A stretch of DNA of 59,865 nucleotides from Oscillospiraceae bacterium. Lineage in GTDB: Bacteria; Bacillota; Clostridia; Oscillospirales; CAG-272. Below the pieces are notes generated by a model. It saw only the letters and a list, made by a program, of their open reading frames with translations, did no database searches and was not told where the DNA came from. The position numbers were made by a program, and so were the translations under genes. Within the stretch, counting starts at the first letter, position 1, and every line of letters begins with the position of its first letter. The stretch spans positions 1-59,865 of the forward strand of contig SVSX01000006.1 in NCBI GenBank assembly GCA_015064085.1, given 5' to 3'. This document shows, in pieces, positions 48,029 through 57,682 of this stretch.

Positions 48029-48919
48029 TCAATCCAGGGAAAGAGCGGAATTTATGGCGTTTCCGAGAATTATTCCCACAGAGTCGGATATCAGGTCGCT
48101 TTCCTTTGGAGACACGAAAAATCCACGCTTGTCCTGAAGGATAGAGTCGAGACGCCCATCGTTGTCGGTTATCTCCGCCTTCTCGAGAGCGTCATAAACG
48201 AGAGTTGCTGAGTCCACAACCGTGGGAACGCCGAGAGCGATCACGGGAACGCCGAGAGTCTCTTGTGAGATGGCTCTTCTGTGGTTTCCGATGCCCGAGC
48301 CCGGACAGATCCCGTCGCTCGATAGCTGGACCGTAGAGCCGAGTCGGTCGCAGGAGCGCGCCGCGAGGGCGTCTACAGCTATAACGGCATTTGGGCGTAT
48401 ATTTTTTACCGCGTCCTTTATTATGTCAAGAGTCTCGATGCCTGTTTGCGAGAGGACTCCGGGGGTCATAGCCGAAAGGGAACACATACCGAGCTTTGAG
48501 AAGAGCTCACTGTCGAGCTCTTTTATGTGTCTGTTCACCTTAAGATGCGATACGGTGAGCGGACCTATAGCGTCGGGAGTCATATGAGGGTTTCCAAGTC
48601 CTACCGCGAGAACGGAAAATTCCGAGCCGAGCTCTTTTTTAGTGAGGGCGAGGAGCATAGAGCGGATCTCTCTCGAAACGACAGAGGAAATAAGATCGAT
48701 CTCCTCTTTGTCGCAGAGCCATATCCTTCCGCAGCAGAGGGTGACGTAGCTGCCCTTACGTCTGCCGTATTTTTTCGATAGCTCGTCCGAGTCTAAAATC
48801 AGCTTGCAGAGGGTAAGCTCTCCTATTTTCTCTTCGGAATATTCCTTGGGGATCTCGCCCTCGGAGGAGAAAATTCTGCCCGATTCGATCGCAAGATCTG
48901 AATATATTCTGTTTCTCAT
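48029..48919 (-). CDS. gpr: Germination protease GPR
   Basis: A 296-aa aspartic-type endopeptidase that degrades small acid-soluble proteins when spores germinate. Diagnostic segments: VGLGNPHMTPDAIGP, MTPGVLSQTGIE, AVDALAARS and SGIGNHRRAISQETLGVPVIALGVPTVVD. The N-terminal propeptide region is short. 57 bp upstream of spoIIP in the same orientation. A forespore sigma-F/G promoter was looked for but I could not identify one convincingly. Confidence 0.96.
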   Translation of the reverse strand: MRNRIYSDLAIESGRIFSSEGEIPKEYSEEKIGELTLCKLILDSDELSKKYGRRKGSYVTLCCGRIWLCDKEEIDLISSVVSREIRSMLLALTKKELGSEFSVLAVGLGNPHMTPDAIGPLTVSHLKVNRHIKELDSELFSKLGMCSLSAMTPGVLSQTGIETLDIIKDAVKNIRPNAVIAVDALAARSCDRLGSTVQLSSDGICPGSGIGNHRRAISQETLGVPVIALGVPTVVDSATLVYDALEKAEITDNDGRLDSILQDKRGFFVSPKESDLISDSVGIILGNAINSALSLD

Positions 48920-49053
48920 AGCTACCTCACAAATTGAATTTTTTCAAAAAAATGTATCTTACCTCGCCTTTTTGGGGAGGCAAAAATTATTTTTCGCAGA
49001 ACGAGGCAAAAATATCCCTTGTAAAAAGAATTCTTGGGTAAAAATGATGTTTA

Positions 49054-49089
49054 AAATGCACAAGAATTTTTCGGACAAATTGTGCATTT
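49054..49089. promoter_or_regulatory. 10-bp inverted repeat upstream of the SBP gene
   Basis: AAATGCACAA and its exact complement TTGTGCATTT flank 16 bp, ending 33 bp before the -35. It may be a regulator binding site. The rest of 48920-49053 is A/T-rich and holds no gene I can see. Confidence 0.45.
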
Positions 49090-49121
49090 GCCCAAAAGTT
49101 TTTTTCTTGATATTATAAAGA

Positions 49122-49150
49122 TTGATTTTAATGAAAAATAATGTTATAAT
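49122..49150 (+). promoter_or_regulatory. Promoter of the peptide-binding lipoprotein gene
   Basis: TTGATT (49122-49127), 17-bp spacer, TATAAT (49145-49150), 59 bp before the first ATG. Confidence 0.7.
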
Positions 49151-49208
49151 ATACTGAGTAATACCCACGCGGTTATTTAGTTATGTAAACCAGAGGAGGT
49201 TTTTTGAA

Positions 49209-51080
49209 ATGATGAAAAGAGTTGTTGCACTGGTTCTTTGCGTCCTGATGCTGGCTACAGCGCTTGTTGGCTGTCAGAAGAAGGATGAAAATGACAAGGG
49301 TGCGTACATCAATATGTATCTGACGGATATGGTCTATGATTTTGACCCCGCTCATGCATATATCAATGAATCCAATTTGAGGATTGTCAGCCTGCTTTTT
49401 GACAATCTGTTTATTCTCAACGAAAAGGGAAAGGTTGAAAAGTCCCTTGCCAAGAGCTACGAGATCGTAGAGAACGAGCAGCTTGAGGAATATAAGATGT
49501 TGATAGAGCTGAACGATACCTGTTGGACAGACGGTGTCGGTGTTTCGGCAAATGACGTTGTTTTCGCTTGGAAGAGAGCTCTTGAGCCCGAGGCTTCCTA
49601 TGAGGTCGCGTCTCTTCTCTTTGACGTTAAGAACGCCCGCCTCGTTAAGGAAGGCGATGCTACTATCGACGATCTTGGCGTATACGCCCTTAACGAGAAG
49701 ACTGTTGAGATAGTATTTGAGGGTAAGATCGACTACGAGCACTTCCTTCTCAACCTCACAAGCTATGCTCTCGCTCCTCTCCGTGAGGAGATAGTCACAA
49801 AGACCGAGGACTGGGCAAAGAAGCCCGCTACTATGGTTTCCAGCGGTCCTTTCCGTCTCAGAACCGTTTCTTACGAGCCTGAGGATGCAAAGCTTATTCT
49901 TGAGAGAAATATGTACTACTACCGCAGTGTAAGCAAGGACGCTCTTGATAAGTCTGTAACTCCTTACAGAATCATCGTTGATTACACTATGACCGACGAG
50001 CAGATCATGCAGGCTTACGAGAACGGACAGATCTTCTTCGTAGGTGATATCCCCGTTTCGGTTCGCTCCTCTTATCTTGACAAGGCAGTTGTCAAGGAAG
50101 CTATGAGCACTCATACATACGTTCTTAACCACAACGCTATCGTAAGATATTACGACGAGGGCGAGTTCGCTGATCTTTCCGGAAAGAAGCCTGTTGTTAA
50201 GGCTAACAGCACTCTCGAGGAGGGTGTTGACGGAGATAAGATCTTCGCAAATCCCGAGGTGAGAAAGGCATTGTCTCTTGCTATCGACCGTGAGGCTATC
50301 GCAAACTCTGTTGTTCTCGCATCCGCGGCAACAGGTCTCGTACCCACAGGCGTATTCGAGGCAGGCTCTGCAAAGGAGACCTTCAGAGACAAGGCTGAAA
50401 AGCTTATTGTTACGTCCGCAAACGTTGAAGAGGCAAAGAGCAAGCTCGCAGCGGCAGGCATTGATGCTTCCAAGTATATGTTCGCTATAAGTGTTGCGGC
50501 TTACGATGATATCCATATGATGATTGCTGAGGCTGTTAAGGCATCCTGGGAGGCTCTTGGCTTCCACGTAGCCGTTAACCCCATTGAGGTTATCACAAAC
50601 GACGATATGCTTATTACCACCGCAGAGGTCGCACAGGATATCAAGGATGACCTCTTTGAGGAGGCTTACAGAGCAGGTAGATTTGAGGTTATGGCTATAG
50701 ACTATACCGCATTCACAGCAGACGCTTACTCTGTTCTCGCAAGACTCGCAAAGTCCTTCTCGGGTCAGGGAATGGATATGACATCTACCCTTGACTACAT
50801 TGTTGAGCCCCACCTTTCGGGATACGACAGTGAGGCATTCAACGCTAAGATGGAAGAGGTATTCAAGCAGAAGGATATCGCAGCGAGAGCTGCGCTCCTT
50901 CACGAGGCAGAGAAGATAGCTATTGACGAAATGGCTGTTATTCCGATAATCTTTAACCAGACGGCAACTCTTACACACGATGATCTCTCTAAGGTCAAGT
51001 ACTCTTACCAGGGATACGTTCAGTTTAAGAAGGCTAAGCTTAAGGATTATCTGAAGTATACTCCCACCGAGGAAGACTGA
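49209..51080 (+). CDS. ABC transporter substrate-binding lipoprotein (OppA/DppA family)
   Basis: A 623-aa family 5 solute-binding protein. Lipoprotein signal with lipobox ALVGC; lipid anchor at Cys22. It has the typical EPEASYEVASLLFDVKNA and NPEVRKALSLAIDREAI segments. AGGAGG lies 9 bp before the first of two adjacent ATGs. No permease or ATPase genes are adjacent and a terminator follows, so it is an orphan binding protein that must share a transporter encoded elsewhere. A longer open frame on the opposite strand is a shadow. Confidence 0.92.
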   Translation: MMKRVVALVLCVLMLATALVGCQKKDENDKGAYINMYLTDMVYDFDPAHAYINESNLRIVSLLFDNLFILNEKGKVEKSLAKSYEIVENEQLEEYKMLIELNDTCWTDGVGVSANDVVFAWKRALEPEASYEVASLLFDVKNARLVKEGDATIDDLGVYALNEKTVEIVFEGKIDYEHFLLNLTSYALAPLREEIVTKTEDWAKKPATMVSSGPFRLRTVSYEPEDAKLILERNMYYYRSVSKDALDKSVTPYRIIVDYTMTDEQIMQAYENGQIFFVGDIPVSVRSSYLDKAVVKEAMSTHTYVLNHNAIVRYYDEGEFADLSGKKPVVKANSTLEEGVDGDKIFANPEVRKALSLAIDREAIANSVVLASAATGLVPTGVFEAGSAKETFRDKAEKLIVTSANVEEAKSKLAAAGIDASKYMFAISVAAYDDIHMMIAEAVKASWEALGFHVAVNPIEVITNDDMLITTAEVAQDIKDDLFEEAYRAGRFEVMAIDYTAFTADAYSVLARLAKSFSGQGMDMTSTLDYIVEPHLSGYDSEAFNAKMEEVFKQKDIAARAALLHEAEKIAIDEMAVIPIIFNQTATLTHDDLSKVKYSYQGYVQFKKAKLKDYLKYTPTEED

Positions 51081-51103
51081 TAAACCCAATAAAAAATAAA
51101 GAT

Positions 51104-51142
51104 AAAGAAACCGCTTCGGCAATTGCCGAAGCGGTTTCTTTA
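51104..51142. terminator. Perfect palindromic terminator
   Basis: 19-bp arms (AAAGAAACCGCTTCGGCAA and complement, 51104-51141) with A-rich and T-rich ends. Confidence 0.9.
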
Positions 51143-51193
51143 GTTGGTTGTATATTTATTTTGTTATCGGGTAAATATCCTTGGGGTGATGGA

Positions 51194-52315
51194 ATGAAGA
51201 TAATTGAAGCTATTAGCGACAGTAATATAGGCGGAGCGGGGAGACTGCTTCTTGAGCGGCTCGAATGCTCGGAGGAGAGGCGAGGAGATACCTTGGTGAT
51301 ACTGCCTCAAGGGAGCGCTCTTTCTTTGCGATTATGCGAGATGGGTGTTCGCATCAGGGAGGTAGACGGTTGCGCGGACAGATCCTTTGAGCTTGGAGCG
51401 ATCGGAAAGCTGTGCGAGATTATAAGAGACGAAAAACCTCAGCTCATAAATTGCCACGGATGTCTCAGCGCGAGAATTGCCGCCTATCTTTGCCGTGTCC
51501 CCGTGAGGATATATACCCGTCATTGCGCCTACGAAGTTCCGAAATGCTTCAGAATAGCGCCTGTCAGAGGAATAGTAGGCGGTGTGAGCGGACTTATTTC
51601 CAACGGTGCTGTGGCGGTTGCCGAAGCGGCGGCGGACAACCTTACCGATATGGGATACAAAAGCGAAAAAATTCGCGTTATAATCAATGGTGTGGGCGGT
51701 CTTGAAAAATACACCGCTGACAAACGCCGCAAGATAAGAGAAAAGTACGGTGTTGAGGGTCACTTTACCGTGGGAATATGCGCTCGGCTTGAGAAGTGCA
51801 AGGATCACGAGAGCTTTTTGCGGGCGGCGAGAATTCTTTCGCGAAGGAGTGACCGTTACAGGTTTATGATAGTCGGTGCGGGCAGTCTTGAGGATAAGCT
51901 GAAGGAGCTGTCGCGTATACTCGGGATATCTGACCGGGTGATCTTCTGTGGCTTTTGCTCAGACGTGACAGAGGTCTTTAACAGCTTTGATCTGAATGTA
52001 AACTGCTCAATCGGAACAGAGACCTCGTCTCTTGCTCTCTCGGAGGGAATGAGCATAGGTCTCCCCGCTGTCGTAAGCTCATACGGCGGAAATCCTCATA
52101 TGGTGAAGGAGGGAATAAACGGTTTTATTTACACGGCGGGGGATTTTTGTGAGCTTGCCGAAAGGATAGAAACCGTCGCGTCAGACCCACAGCTATATAA
52201 AAGACTTTCCGAGGGGGCAAGGAGACGGTTTTCAGAGGAATTTGACCGCAGGATAATGTGCAAGAGCACGTATGATTATTATGACGAGCTTCTCGTGCGT
52301 TGCAAGGCTAAATAA
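51194..52315 (+). CDS. Glycosyltransferase family 4 (GT-B)
   Basis: A 373-aa cytosolic glycosyltransferase. Start at the ATG after GGGGTGATGG; the open frame upstream crosses the terminator. N-terminal acceptor lobe begins MKIIEAISDSNIGGAGRLLLE; donor lobe has GICARLEKCKDHESFLRAA, IVGAGSLEDKL and the nucleotide-sugar motif LALSEGMSIGLPAVVSSYGGN. It stands alone, converging on mecA with an 8-bp overlap of coding ends. Sugar and acceptor are unknown. Confidence 0.9.
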   Translation: MKIIEAISDSNIGGAGRLLLERLECSEERRGDTLVILPQGSALSLRLCEMGVRIREVDGCADRSFELGAIGKLCEIIRDEKPQLINCHGCLSARIAAYLCRVPVRIYTRHCAYEVPKCFRIAPVRGIVGGVSGLISNGAVAVAEAAADNLTDMGYKSEKIRVIINGVGGLEKYTADKRRKIREKYGVEGHFTVGICARLEKCKDHESFLRAARILSRRSDRYRFMIVGAGSLEDKLKELSRILGISDRVIFCGFCSDVTEVFNSFDLNVNCSIGTETSSLALSEGMSIGLPAVVSSYGGNPHMVKEGINGFIYTAGDFCELAERIETVASDPQLYKRLSEGARRRFSEEFDRRIMCKSTYDYYDELLVRCKAK

Positions 52316-52919
52316 GCGACAGCTTGCCTACGGCGTCACCAAAGCAGAGCTCGGTTGCGTGTTCGGATAAATAACTCTTGCAGCTTTCTGTGTTTTCTAT
52401 ATTGCCGAATTCCAGAAGAAATGAGTATTCATCCATAGGCGTGTAACCCGAAAAATCCAGATTTGAGAGCAAGAGATACCACCTCTTGCTCTCGTCTATG
52501 TATGCGATACTGTGTCCCTTGTATCCGACACGAAGGAGCGAACGGCAAGCCGAGCTGAGATCTCTGAAGGCGGCAAAGGAGAAGACGGTGTACTTTTTTC
52601 TCGAGGAGTCCTTTCTCTTTTTCTCATTTTTTTCTTCCTCCCCTTTGATCTCCGCCGCATAGTCTTCGGATATCGGAGTTATTCTCGTAACGAACATCTC
52701 GCAACCGCCGTCCTTTGAAGGGTAGAGCTGTACCAAAACTCTGTGTCCGTTTGTGTTGAAGCCCGTTGCCTTCTTGGCTCTGCTCAGTACGTCCCAGAAC
52801 ATACGCTTGGTCTCGGTGTCAGAGTAGTCAAGCTCATCGGCTATAAGCTCAAATTCTCCAAGATCTCCCTCGCTGAGGCAGATCTTTATTTTATTTTCAT
52901 TTATAAGAGTAAAATCCAT
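52308..52919 (-). CDS. mecA: ClpC adaptor protein MecA/YpbH
   Basis: A 203-aa adaptor that delivers proteins to the ClpCP protease. N-terminal domain starts MDFTLINENKIKICLSEGDL; C-terminal ClpC-binding domain ends EHATELCFGDAVGKL. A charged linker (EEKNEKKRKDSSRKK) joins the two. The ATG at 52919 is preceded by AAAGGAG; the frame runs 13 codons further up without a site. Its 3' end overlaps the convergent glycosyltransferase gene. Confidence 0.9.
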   Translation of the reverse strand: MDFTLINENKIKICLSEGDLGEFELIADELDYSDTETKRMFWDVLSRAKKATGFNTNGHRVLVQLYPSKDGGCEMFVTRITPISEDYAAEIKGEEEKNEKKRKDSSRKKYTVFSFAAFRDLSSACRSLLRVGYKGHSIAYIDESKRWYLLLSNLDFSGYTPMDEYSFLLEFGNIENTESCKSYLSEHATELCFGDAVGKLSLI

Positions 52920-52944
52920 ATAGATCTCCTTTCTTTTAATAAAT

Positions 52945-52973
52945 ATTATAAGCTTCACAGTGAAAAAATGTAA
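52945..52973 (-). promoter_or_regulatory. Probable mecA promoter
   Basis: Minus strand TTACAT (52968-52973), 17-bp spacer, TATAAT (52945-52950), 26 bp before the start. Confidence 0.55.
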
Positions 52974-53020
52974 CCCCTAAATTTTTGGTAAATAGCCGAC
53001 ATATAAATTTTCTTTTTGTG

Positions 53021-53049
53021 TTGACCCTATATCAAATAAATGATATAAT
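53021..53049 (+). promoter_or_regulatory. Promoter of the helicase gene
   Basis: TTGACC (53021-53026), 17-bp spacer, TATAAT (53044-53049), 31 bp before the ATG. Confidence 0.8.
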
Positions 53050-53079
53050 ATTCCTGAAAAAAGAAAATGTGGAGGGAAT

Positions 53080-55491
53080 ATGAGATACAATACCGAAAAC
53101 TGTTCTGTTGAGCTTTCTGTGAGAGAGCTCTGTCTTCGTGCTTATACCGTGGGCGATCTCGATCTGCGTCACCGTGTAAATATCGATTCTCTTCACATTG
53201 GAAGCGAGATACACGCAAGGATACAAAAGGAAGCGGGGGTCTTTTATTCACCGGAGGTAACGCTTGGGAATACATTTGAATATGACGGTATCTATTATTC
53301 GGTGAGCGGAAGGGCTGACGGTATCATAAAGCTAAACGGCAAGGTGACCGTCGATGAGATAAAGAGTGTCAAAGCCTTTGATTTTTACGCTCCGCCGAAG
53401 GATATTCATATCGCGCAGATGAAATGCTATGCCTATTTTCTTGCTTGTCGTGATGATCTGTCAAGACTTTGCGGACGGATAACCTACGTCAACGTCGATA
53501 CGGGGAAAATAAAATATTACAATTACGATCTGGAATTTGAGGAGCTGAAGGGCTTTTACCGCTCGCTGATACTGAAAATAAGCAGAACAGCCGAGTTTAT
53601 AAAGAACAGGGAAGAGGAGATACTTCCAAAGGCTGCCTCGCTGCCCTTCCCGTATAGTGAGCTTCGCGAGGGTCAGGAGCTTATGATAAGAGAGTGCTAC
53701 AGAGCTATAAGACACGGAGAGAGGCTTTTTGCCGAAGCGCCTACGGGAACGGGAAAGACGATATCGGCGCTCTATCCCGCAGTCAGAGCCCTTGGCGGAG
53801 GATATGCCGACAAGATTTTTTACCTTACCGCAAAGTCAAGCACAAGACGTGAGGCATTCAGAGCCGCCGAGAAGATATTCGAGAGCGGTGCGCATCTTCG
53901 TACCCTTGTGCTTACGGCGAAGGAACAGGTCTGCCTTTGCGGAGGAAAAATAACGGGAAGCAGGGAAAATCTTTGCAACCCCAATGATTGTGATTTCGCG
54001 AGAGGGTATTACACCCGTTCGCAAAACGCCATATTCGAGCTGCTTTCAAGGCAGTATGGCTTTACGAGGCAGATAATTAAGGAGGTCGCTCTGAAATACA
54101 GAGTCTGTCCATACGAGTTGGCTCTGGATCTTTCGGAATACTGTGACATAATCGTATGTGATTATAATTACGTTTTCGATCCCCTCGTATATTTCAGAAG
54201 ATATTTCTCGGATCAGGCGCAGAGCGGAAGGTATATATTCCTTCTCGACGAGGCGCATAATCTTGCGGACAGAGCGAGAAATATGTATTCCGCCGAGCTC
54301 CGCCGCTCACAGTTTGAAAAGCTGTATTCGGTCATTCCGACGGGAGAGCGTGAGCTTGACGAGGCTTTTGAAAAGATCATTATGGCGCAAAGATCGCTCA
54401 GGCGACTTTGCAGGGATAATCTGACAAAGACAGCCGAGGGTGAGGAGAGAGGCTTTTATATGAACTCAGCGATCCCTCAGACGATCCTTTCCGAGCTTGA
54501 GAAATTCAAGCTCTCGGTGGAGGGCTGGATGAAAAAGAACGAGCAGGACCCCCTTTGCGCGGAGCTGGATATAATTCTCTGCGCATTGAGAAGATTTTTG
54601 GCTGTCAGTGAGTATTTCGACGAAAGATTTCTCTTCTACACCGAAATATCGGGAGGGGATACTCTTATGAAGATATACTGCCTTGACACGTCGCACATAA
54701 TGAATATACTTCAGAACAGAGCCGTCAGCAGTATTCTTTTCTCGGCTACGCTCACTCCGTCGGATTATTTCGTCGACCTTCTTGGCGGCGGAAAAAATTC
54801 CTACAGTATATCCTTGCCGTCTCCCTTTGACGGAAACAGGCTGCTCGTGGCGGTGGCGGACTATCTCAGTGTGAGATACGAGGACAGGAAAAAGAATACA
54901 AAAAAATACGCTAACGTCATAGCTATGACGGCTTCGGCGAAGGCGGGTAATTATATTGTTTATTTTCCTTCCTACGATATGCTGGAATCGGTCGCTTCGG
55001 CATTCTCTGAAAAATTTCCGAAGGTGAAGCTTATAATACAGAAGCGAAATATGACCCAAAAGGAAAAGGAAGAGTTTATAGACAGCTTTAAGGATGATGA
55101 GGATAAGCTGAGGATCGGCTTTTGTGTTCTTGGCGGATCTTTTTCGGAGGGAGTGGATCTTCCCGGAAGCAGGTTGATCGGTACGGTGATCTTCGGTGTG
55201 GGACTCCCCGGACTTTCCAACGAGAACAACATCATCAGAGATTATTTCGAGACTCGCAACGGATGCGGATATGACTATGCCTATACCTTCCCCGGGATGA
55301 ATAACGTGCTTCAGGCGGCGGGAAGGGTCATCAGACGTGAGGACGATCGAGGTGTCGTGGTTCTGGTTGATGACCGATACGCAAGTGAAAAATACAGACT
55401 TTTGTTCCCTGAACATTGGAAAAATATAAATTATGCAGGAAATGCGCCTTTACTTGCAGAAAACATCAAAAAATTCTGGAGCGAAGGGTGA
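53080..55491 (+). CDS. PD-(D/E)XK nuclease-XPD/DinG family helicase fusion
   Basis: An 803-aa protein. Residues about 1-170 resemble a RecB-type PD-(D/E)XK nuclease (GRADGIIKLNGKVTVDEIKS, then a Q..CYAYFLA element as in Cas4/AddB-like domains). The helicase follows: Walker A APTGTGKT (about 226-233), an iron-sulphur cysteine set (CLCGG...CNPNDC near 290-310), DEAH box (LLDEAHN), and the C-terminal Helicase_C_2 lobe ending QAAGRVIRREDDRG. It should unwind DNA 5' to 3' in repair. Own promoter; GGAGGG lies 3 bp before the ATG. Domain identification is solid; nuclease activity is not shown. Confidence 0.9.
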   Translation: MRYNTENCSVELSVRELCLRAYTVGDLDLRHRVNIDSLHIGSEIHARIQKEAGVFYSPEVTLGNTFEYDGIYYSVSGRADGIIKLNGKVTVDEIKSVKAFDFYAPPKDIHIAQMKCYAYFLACRDDLSRLCGRITYVNVDTGKIKYYNYDLEFEELKGFYRSLILKISRTAEFIKNREEEILPKAASLPFPYSELREGQELMIRECYRAIRHGERLFAEAPTGTGKTISALYPAVRALGGGYADKIFYLTAKSSTRREAFRAAEKIFESGAHLRTLVLTAKEQVCLCGGKITGSRENLCNPNDCDFARGYYTRSQNAIFELLSRQYGFTRQIIKEVALKYRVCPYELALDLSEYCDIIVCDYNYVFDPLVYFRRYFSDQAQSGRYIFLLDEAHNLADRARNMYSAELRRSQFEKLYSVIPTGERELDEAFEKIIMAQRSLRRLCRDNLTKTAEGEERGFYMNSAIPQTILSELEKFKLSVEGWMKKNEQDPLCAELDIILCALRRFLAVSEYFDERFLFYTEISGGDTLMKIYCLDTSHIMNILQNRAVSSILFSATLTPSDYFVDLLGGGKNSYSISLPSPFDGNRLLVAVADYLSVRYEDRKKNTKKYANVIAMTASAKAGNYIVYFPSYDMLESVASAFSEKFPKVKLIIQKRNMTQKEKEEFIDSFKDDEDKLRIGFCVLGGSFSEGVDLPGSRLIGTVIFGVGLPGLSNENNIIRDYFETRNGCGYDYAYTFPGMNNVLQAAGRVIRREDDRGVVVLVDDRYASEKYRLLFPEHWKNINYAGNAPLLAENIKKFWSEG

Positions 55492-55537
55492 AAATGTGAA
55501 TTTTTTGTTAAGATTTTGCACATTGAGAAAATAATTC

Positions 55538-55566
55538 TTGCTTTTTTCTGACTGTTGTGATATAAT
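55538..55566 (+). promoter_or_regulatory. Promoter of the aminotransferase gene
   Basis: TTGCTT (55538-55543), 17-bp spacer, TATAAT (55561-55566). Confidence 0.7.
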
Positions 55567-55628
55567 ACACAGGATATTGTCAAAAAAGCTGCTTTTGCGG
55601 CTACGTCTATATATTTCAGGAGGAAATA

Positions 55629-56912
55629 ATGAACTATTTTCAGATGACGCGTGAGGAGCTCCTCAGTGAGAAAAAGGCTGTCGATGCCGAATACAGTGCT
55701 TTGAAGGGAAGGAAGCTTTCCCTTGACCTTTCAAGAGGTAAGCCCGGAAAGGCTCAGCTCGACATAATGGACGATATGCTGGGCTGTCTCGTCAATGCAG
55801 ATGATTGCAGGACAGAGGGCGGAGTTGACTGCAGAAACTACGGTATTCTTGACGGTATTCCCGAGGCGAAAAGGCTTTTTGCCGATCTTCTCGGTCTTCC
55901 CGAAAGCTATATTATAGTTGGCGGAAACTCATCGCTGAATCTTATGTACGATGCCTTCGCAAGGGCTATGATATACGGTGTTGTGGGCTCTGAAAGACCC
56001 TGGTGCAGGGAAGAAAAGGTGAGATTTATCTGCCCCGCTCCCGGATATGACCGTCATTTCGCTATCTGCGAGTCACTCGGTATCGAGATGATACCCGTTA
56101 AGATCGGACCTGAAGGTCCTGATATGGATAAGGTCGAGGAGCTTGCGGCAAGTGACGCTTCAATAAAGGGTATCTGGTGTTGCCCGAAATATTCCAATCC
56201 CGACGGATTTACCTATTCCGACGAAACGGTTGAGAGACTTGCTTCTATGAAGACGGCTGCTCCCGATTTCAGAATATTCTGGGACAACGCCTACGCGGTC
56301 CACGAGCTTTACGCCGACAGAGCCGACAGGTTAGCCGACATCTTCGCGCTCTGCCGTAAATATTCGACTGAGGACAGAGTGTTCTATTTCGCTTCTACCT
56401 CAAAGATATCCTTCCCCGGCGCGGGTGTGGCTATTATGGCGGCTTCCGAGAAGAATCTTGCGCAGATAAAGCCTATAATGGGAGTTCAGACCATCGGCTT
56501 TGATAAGATAAACCAGATAAGACACGTTAAGTATTTTGGAAACGCGGACAATATCAGAAAGCATATGATGGTATTGGCTGAGGTGATAAGACCCAAATTC
56601 GAGATAGTTGAAAGAGTTCTTTCGTCCGAGCTTGGCTCGACGGGCGCGGCAAGATGGAATAAGCCCAACGGCGGTTATTTCGTAAGCCTTTATACCGAAA
56701 ACGGTTGCGCAAAGAGAGCATACGAGCTCTGCTGTGAGGCAGGTGTTGCCCTCACTAAGGTGGGCGCAACCTATCCCTACGGCAAAGATCCCGACGACAG
56801 CAATATAAGAATAGCTCCCACATTCCCTTCAAACGAAGACCTTGAGACGGCAATGAAGGTTCTTGTGGTATCTGTAAAGCTTGCGGTTCTTGAAAAGCTT
56901 CTCGCCGCATAA
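55629..56912 (+). CDS. Class Ic aspartate aminotransferase
   Basis: A 427-aa PLP enzyme converting aspartate and 2-oxoglutarate to oxaloacetate and glutamate. It matches the type Ic group by [16 protein letters not shown] (about 28-43), [21 protein letters not shown] and the PLP lysine in [17 protein letters not shown] lies 6 bp before the ATG. Monocistronic, with a hairpin downstream. Confidence 0.93.
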   Translation: MNYFQMTREELLSEKKAVDAEYSALKGRKLSLDLSRGKPGKAQLDIMDDMLGCLVNADDCRTEGGVDCRNYGILDGIPEAKRLFADLLGLPESYIIVGGNSSLNLMYDAFARAMIYGVVGSERPWCREEKVRFICPAPGYDRHFAICESLGIEMIPVKIGPEGPDMDKVEELAASDASIKGIWCCPKYSNPDGFTYSDETVERLASMKTAAPDFRIFWDNAYAVHELYADRADRLADIFALCRKYSTEDRVFYFASTSKISFPGAGVAIMAASEKNLAQIKPIMGVQTIGFDKINQIRHVKYFGNADNIRKHMMVLAEVIRPKFEIVERVLSSELGSTGAARWNKPNGGYFVSLYTENGCAKRAYELCCEAGVALTKVGATYPYGKDPDDSNIRIAPTFPSNEDLETAMKVLVVSVKLAVLEKLLAA

Positions 56913-56917
56913 AATAT

Positions 56918-56953
56918 AAGTATATCCCGACGCATAAACGTCGGGATATACTT
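56918..56953. terminator. Strong hairpin after the aminotransferase gene
   Basis: 15-bp perfect stem (AAGTATATCCCGACG / CGTCGGGATATACTT), 6-nt loop. There is only a weak T tract, so it may be leaky or act as an RNA-stabilising structure before the next gene. Confidence 0.65.
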
Positions 56954-56968
56954 GTAACGGAGGGAAAT

Positions 56969-57682
56969 ATGGAGCTTTTCTTGGGAGTATTTATATCGGT
57001 TTTTGTGGCTGAAATGGGTGATAAAACTCAATTTCTGATGATCGCTATGGCGTCGAGGCATAAGGCTCGGGATATTATCGTGGGGGTCCTTTTGGCTATC
57101 GGGGCGCTGAATGCCCTGGCTATCTGCGTCGGTGTGCTGCTCGGCGGTGTTCTGCCACGGACAGCAATAAGCATCGCGGCGGGACTTGCGTTTTTCTTCT
57201 TTGCCTATTCCTCGCTATCTCCTCTTGTGAATGAAGAGGGGGAAAATGACCGCGGAAAGAGAGGGAAAAGCTCTGTTTTCGGTGTTTTTTGCACATTTTT
57301 TGTTGCCGAGCTTGGTGACAAAACACAGCTTACCGCACTTACGGAGGCAGCCGAGTCGGCATCAAAGGGCTTTGAGCTGTCTAAAATACTCCTCGTTTTC
57401 GCGGCTGCCTCAGTGGCGCTTTTCGCGGCTGATCTTCTGGGACTCGGAGTCGGATATTTCCTCGGTAAGGCTTTGCCCACTGCCGTTTTTTCGGTGGTAT
57501 CCTTCTGCATTTTTTCGGTATTCGGCACTGTAAAGCTTATAGACGGACTTTCCGATGTCTTTACTTCGTCAAGGATAGCCACAATAGCGATCTGCTCCGC
57601 GGTAACAATGATGTTTCTTTTTGCTTCATATCTGAAAGGAAGAAAAATATATGTCAAACAGAAAAAAACCGACACAACGTGA
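56969..57682 (+). CDS. GDT1/TMEM165 family (UPF0016) cation transporter
   Basis: A 237-aa membrane protein with about six helices and the two hallmark E-x-G-D-K-T motifs, EMGDKTQ (about 15-21) and ELGDKTQ (about 113-119), in two homologous halves. Relatives export manganese or exchange Mn/Ca for protons. CGGAGGG lies 5 bp before the ATG. Its last 32 bp overlap the next gene in another frame. No Mn riboswitch was recognised upstream. Confidence 0.9.
   Translation: MELFLGVFISVFVAEMGDKTQFLMIAMASRHKARDIIVGVLLAIGALNALAICVGVLLGGVLPRTAISIAAGLAFFFFAYSSLSPLVNEEGENDRGKRGKSSVFGVFCTFFVAELGDKTQLTALTEAAESASKGFELSKILLVFAAASVALFAADLLGLGVGYFLGKALPTAVFSVVSFCIFSVFGTVKLIDGLSDVFTSSRIATIAICSAVTMMFLFASYLKGRKIYVKQKKTDTT

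Noticed and set aside
48920-49053. Sigma-G or sigma-F promoter for gpr
   Set aside because: No convincing -35/-10 pair with forespore-type consensus could be read at a suitable distance.
49173-51122. 649-codon open frame on the minus strand
   Set aside because: It is a shadow of the peptide-binding lipoprotein gene on the plus strand, which has signal peptide, promoter and family motifs; the minus frame has no recognisable domain and crosses the terminator palindrome.
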